This document shows, piece after piece, positions 62,710-64,000 of a DNA stretch of 64,000 bases. The stretch is taken from the NCBI RefSeq assembly GCF_010731895.1, contig NZ_AP022596.1, positions 1,178,001 through 1,242,000 on the forward strand. Reading direction: 5' to 3'. The translations under genes were made by a program, and so were the position numbers. The notes below the pieces were generated by a model. The model was not told where the DNA came from, ran no database searches, and saw only the letters and a list, made by a program, of their open reading frames with translations. This DNA is from Mycolicibacterium helvum (GTDB lineage Bacteria > Actinomycetota > Actinomycetes > Mycobacteriales > Mycobacteriaceae). How positions within the stretch are numbered: the stretch's first letter is position 1; every line of letters begins with the position of its first letter.

Positions 62710-64000
62710 CTAGGCGGCGACAGCCTCCTTCTGGGAACGCGGCTTGCCGTCGTCGAGCATCGTCACCTCGTCGAACGGATCGCGGCCGGCCAGCACCTCG
62801 TTGACCTTGTCCATGTCTACCGTCTTGGTCCACGAGCCGACCAGCAGGGTGGCCACCGCGTTGCCGGAGAAGTTGGTCACCGCGCGCGCCTCGGACATGA
62901 ACCGGTCGATCCCGACGATCAGCCCCACCCCGTCGAGCAGCTCCGGCCGATGCGCCTGCAGGCCGCCGGCGAGCGTCGCCAGCCCGGCCCCGCTCACCCC
63001 GGCCGCACCCTTGGACGCCACGATCATGAACACCAGCAAGCCCAGTTGCTCGGTCACCGACAGCGGGTCGCCCAGCGCGTCCGCGATGAACAGCGAGGCC
63101 ATCGTCAGATAGATCGCCGTGCCATCCAAGTTGAACGAATACCCGGTCGGCACAACCACACCCACGGTGCTCTGCTGGACACCCAAATGCTCCATCTTGG
63201 CGATCAGCCGCGGCAGCGCCGACTCCGACGACGACGTCGCGAAGATCAGCAGGTACTCGCGCGCCAGGTAGCGCACCAGCCTGAAGATCGACACCCCCGA
63301 CACCATCCGCAGCAGCGTCCCGAGCACCCCGAACACGAACACCACGCACGTCAGATAGAAGCCGAACATCAGCGTCAGCAGGTTGGTCACCGCGCTCCAG
63401 CCGGTCAGGCCGACGACGTTGGCCATCGCCCCGAACGCGCCAATTGGTGCCAGCCACAAGATCATTGACAGGATCTTGAACACCAGCCGCTGCAGATGTT
63501 CCACCCCGCGCAGGATCGGCTCACCCTTGGCGCCCATCGCCTGGATCGCGAACCCGACCAGCAGCGCCACGAACAGCCCCTGCAGCACATTGCCGTCGGT
63601 CAGCGACGAGAACAGCGACGTCGGGATGATGTGCTGCACGAAATCCATCAAACCGCCGGATTTGTGCGCGGTTTCGGCCAGTTCGGCACCCTTGCCTGCA
63701 ACCGACTGCGAGAGCTTGAGGCTGCTGCCGGGATGCAGCAGATTGCCGACCAGCAGGCCAATGCCCAGCGCGACCGTCGACATCACCAGGAAGTAGCCGA
63801 ACGCCAGCCCACCGACCTTGCCGACGGTGGCGGCCTTGCGTACCGATCCGATGCCCAGCACGATCGTGCAGAAGATGACCGGAACGATCATCATCTTGAT
63901 CAGGCTGACGAACATCGTCCCCAGAACACCGACCTCCTTGCCGACCCCCGGAGCGACGAGGCCGACGATGACACCGCCGACAACCGCGACGATGACAGCG
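62710..64000 (-). CDS. dctA: C4-dicarboxylate symporter (DctA type), 5' end outside window
   Basis: The frame is open to the last base of the window. Before the internal Met at 63915 it continues with hydrophobic sequence (VIVGLVAPGVGKEVGVLGT) that matches the DctA N-terminus, so the start lies beyond the end. The protein has many transmembrane segments and the glutamate/dicarboxylate symporter hallmarks: the serine-rich re-entrant loop FATSSSESALPRL, the PTGYSFNLDGTAIYLTMASLFIA segment, and the second loop KGAAGVSGAGLATLAGGL. It imports succinate, malate or fumarate with H+ or Na+. Hairpins at 62664 and 62589 follow. Confidence 0.93.
   Translation of the reverse strand, partial: AVIVAVVGGVIVGLVAPGVGKEVGVLGTMFVSLIKMMIVPVIFCTIVLGIGSVRKAATVGKVGGLAFGYFLVMSTVALGIGLLVGNLLHPGSSLKLSQSVAGKGAELAETAHKSGGLMDFVQHIIPTSLFSSLTDGNVLQGLFVALLVGFAIQAMGAKGEPILRGVEHLQRLVFKILSMILWLAPIGAFGAMANVVGLTGWSAVTNLLTLMFGFYLTCVVFVFGVLGTLLRMVSGVSIFRLVRYLAREYLLIFATSSSESALPRLIAKMEHLGVQQSTVGVVVPTGYSFNLDGTAIYLTMASLFIADALGDPLSVTEQLGLLVFMIVASKGAAGVSGAGLATLAGGLQAHRPELLDGVGLIVGIDRFMSEARAVTNFSGNAVATLLVGSWTKTVDMDKVNEVLAGRDPFDEVTMLDDGKPRSQKEAVAA

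Overview
The window is high-GC actinobacterial DNA and almost certainly comes from a Mycobacterium/Mycolicibacterium-type genome. It carries a cyclopropane/methoxy-mycolic acid synthase, a PGRS-type glycine-rich protein, two mycobacterial porin-like (GjpA-type) secreted proteins, DUF3060 and DUF427 proteins, an F420-dependent nitroreductase-family protein, and a KstR-type motif beside a lipid-transfer thiolase. No rRNA, CRISPR array, phage or intact transposon was seen. One tRNA is present.

Layout. 1-4400: the tail of a PIN-like protein, a gap with inverted repeats resembling an IS21-family end, a small secreted peptide, and two patatin-like lipases, one translationally coupled to an ankyrin protein. 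4548-18828: a catabolic island with a Rieske oxygenase, a polyamine-type ABC importer (two permeases and a Tat lipoprotein binding protein, with the ATPase encoded separately behind a class III aminotransferase), a TetR regulator, a PYROXD2-like FAD enzyme, an NDP-forming acyl-CoA ligase, a DAO-type FAD oxidase with a cupin, and an acyl-CoA dehydrogenase. Three of its divergent promoter regions carry the same operator (GACTGA-N4-TCAGTC), so one TetR protein probably controls uptake and oxidation of an amine or quaternary-amine compound. 18843-21202: a divergent pair around a KstR-type motif (sterol/lipid metabolism).

21233-23973: a zinc-starvation locus. Zur-box-like sites separate the Cys-poor ribosomal proteins S18, S14, L33 and L28 from a CobW-like protein (MRF type), L31 type B and a tiny WhiB-like protein lacking two of its four iron-sulfur cysteines. 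23960-42723: lipid and housekeeping genes (fatty acyl-CoA ligase, UPF0060 protein, F420 enzyme, beta-propeller, cholesterol-oxidase-like GMC enzyme, AlkB-like hydroxylase, amino-acid ABC transporter with fused binding protein and permease, Ohr-type peroxidase, GAF-GGDEF protein, FkbM methyltransferase, GH2 hydrolase, CobW GTPase). 42781-46236: a secreted PGRS protein ending in a C39-like cysteine peptidase fold with visible Cys-His-Asp residues.

46754-64000: a redox/hydrolase operon (MOSC-ferredoxin reductase fusion, flavin enzyme, NTF2-like protein, isochorismatase-like hydrolase), an acyl-CoA dehydrogenase relative, an unknown membrane pair, a VOC protein, GjpA-like protein 1, a GH16 hydrolase, a lipoprotein, a secreted Cys-rich protein, the mycolate synthase, a CbtA fragment, an epimerase, GjpA-like protein 2 with paired upstream palindromes, tRNA-Leu(UAA), and a DctA-type symporter that runs off the end.

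Functions were inferred by reading motifs, without database searches. Start codons were chosen from ribosome binding sites and neighbour spacing.
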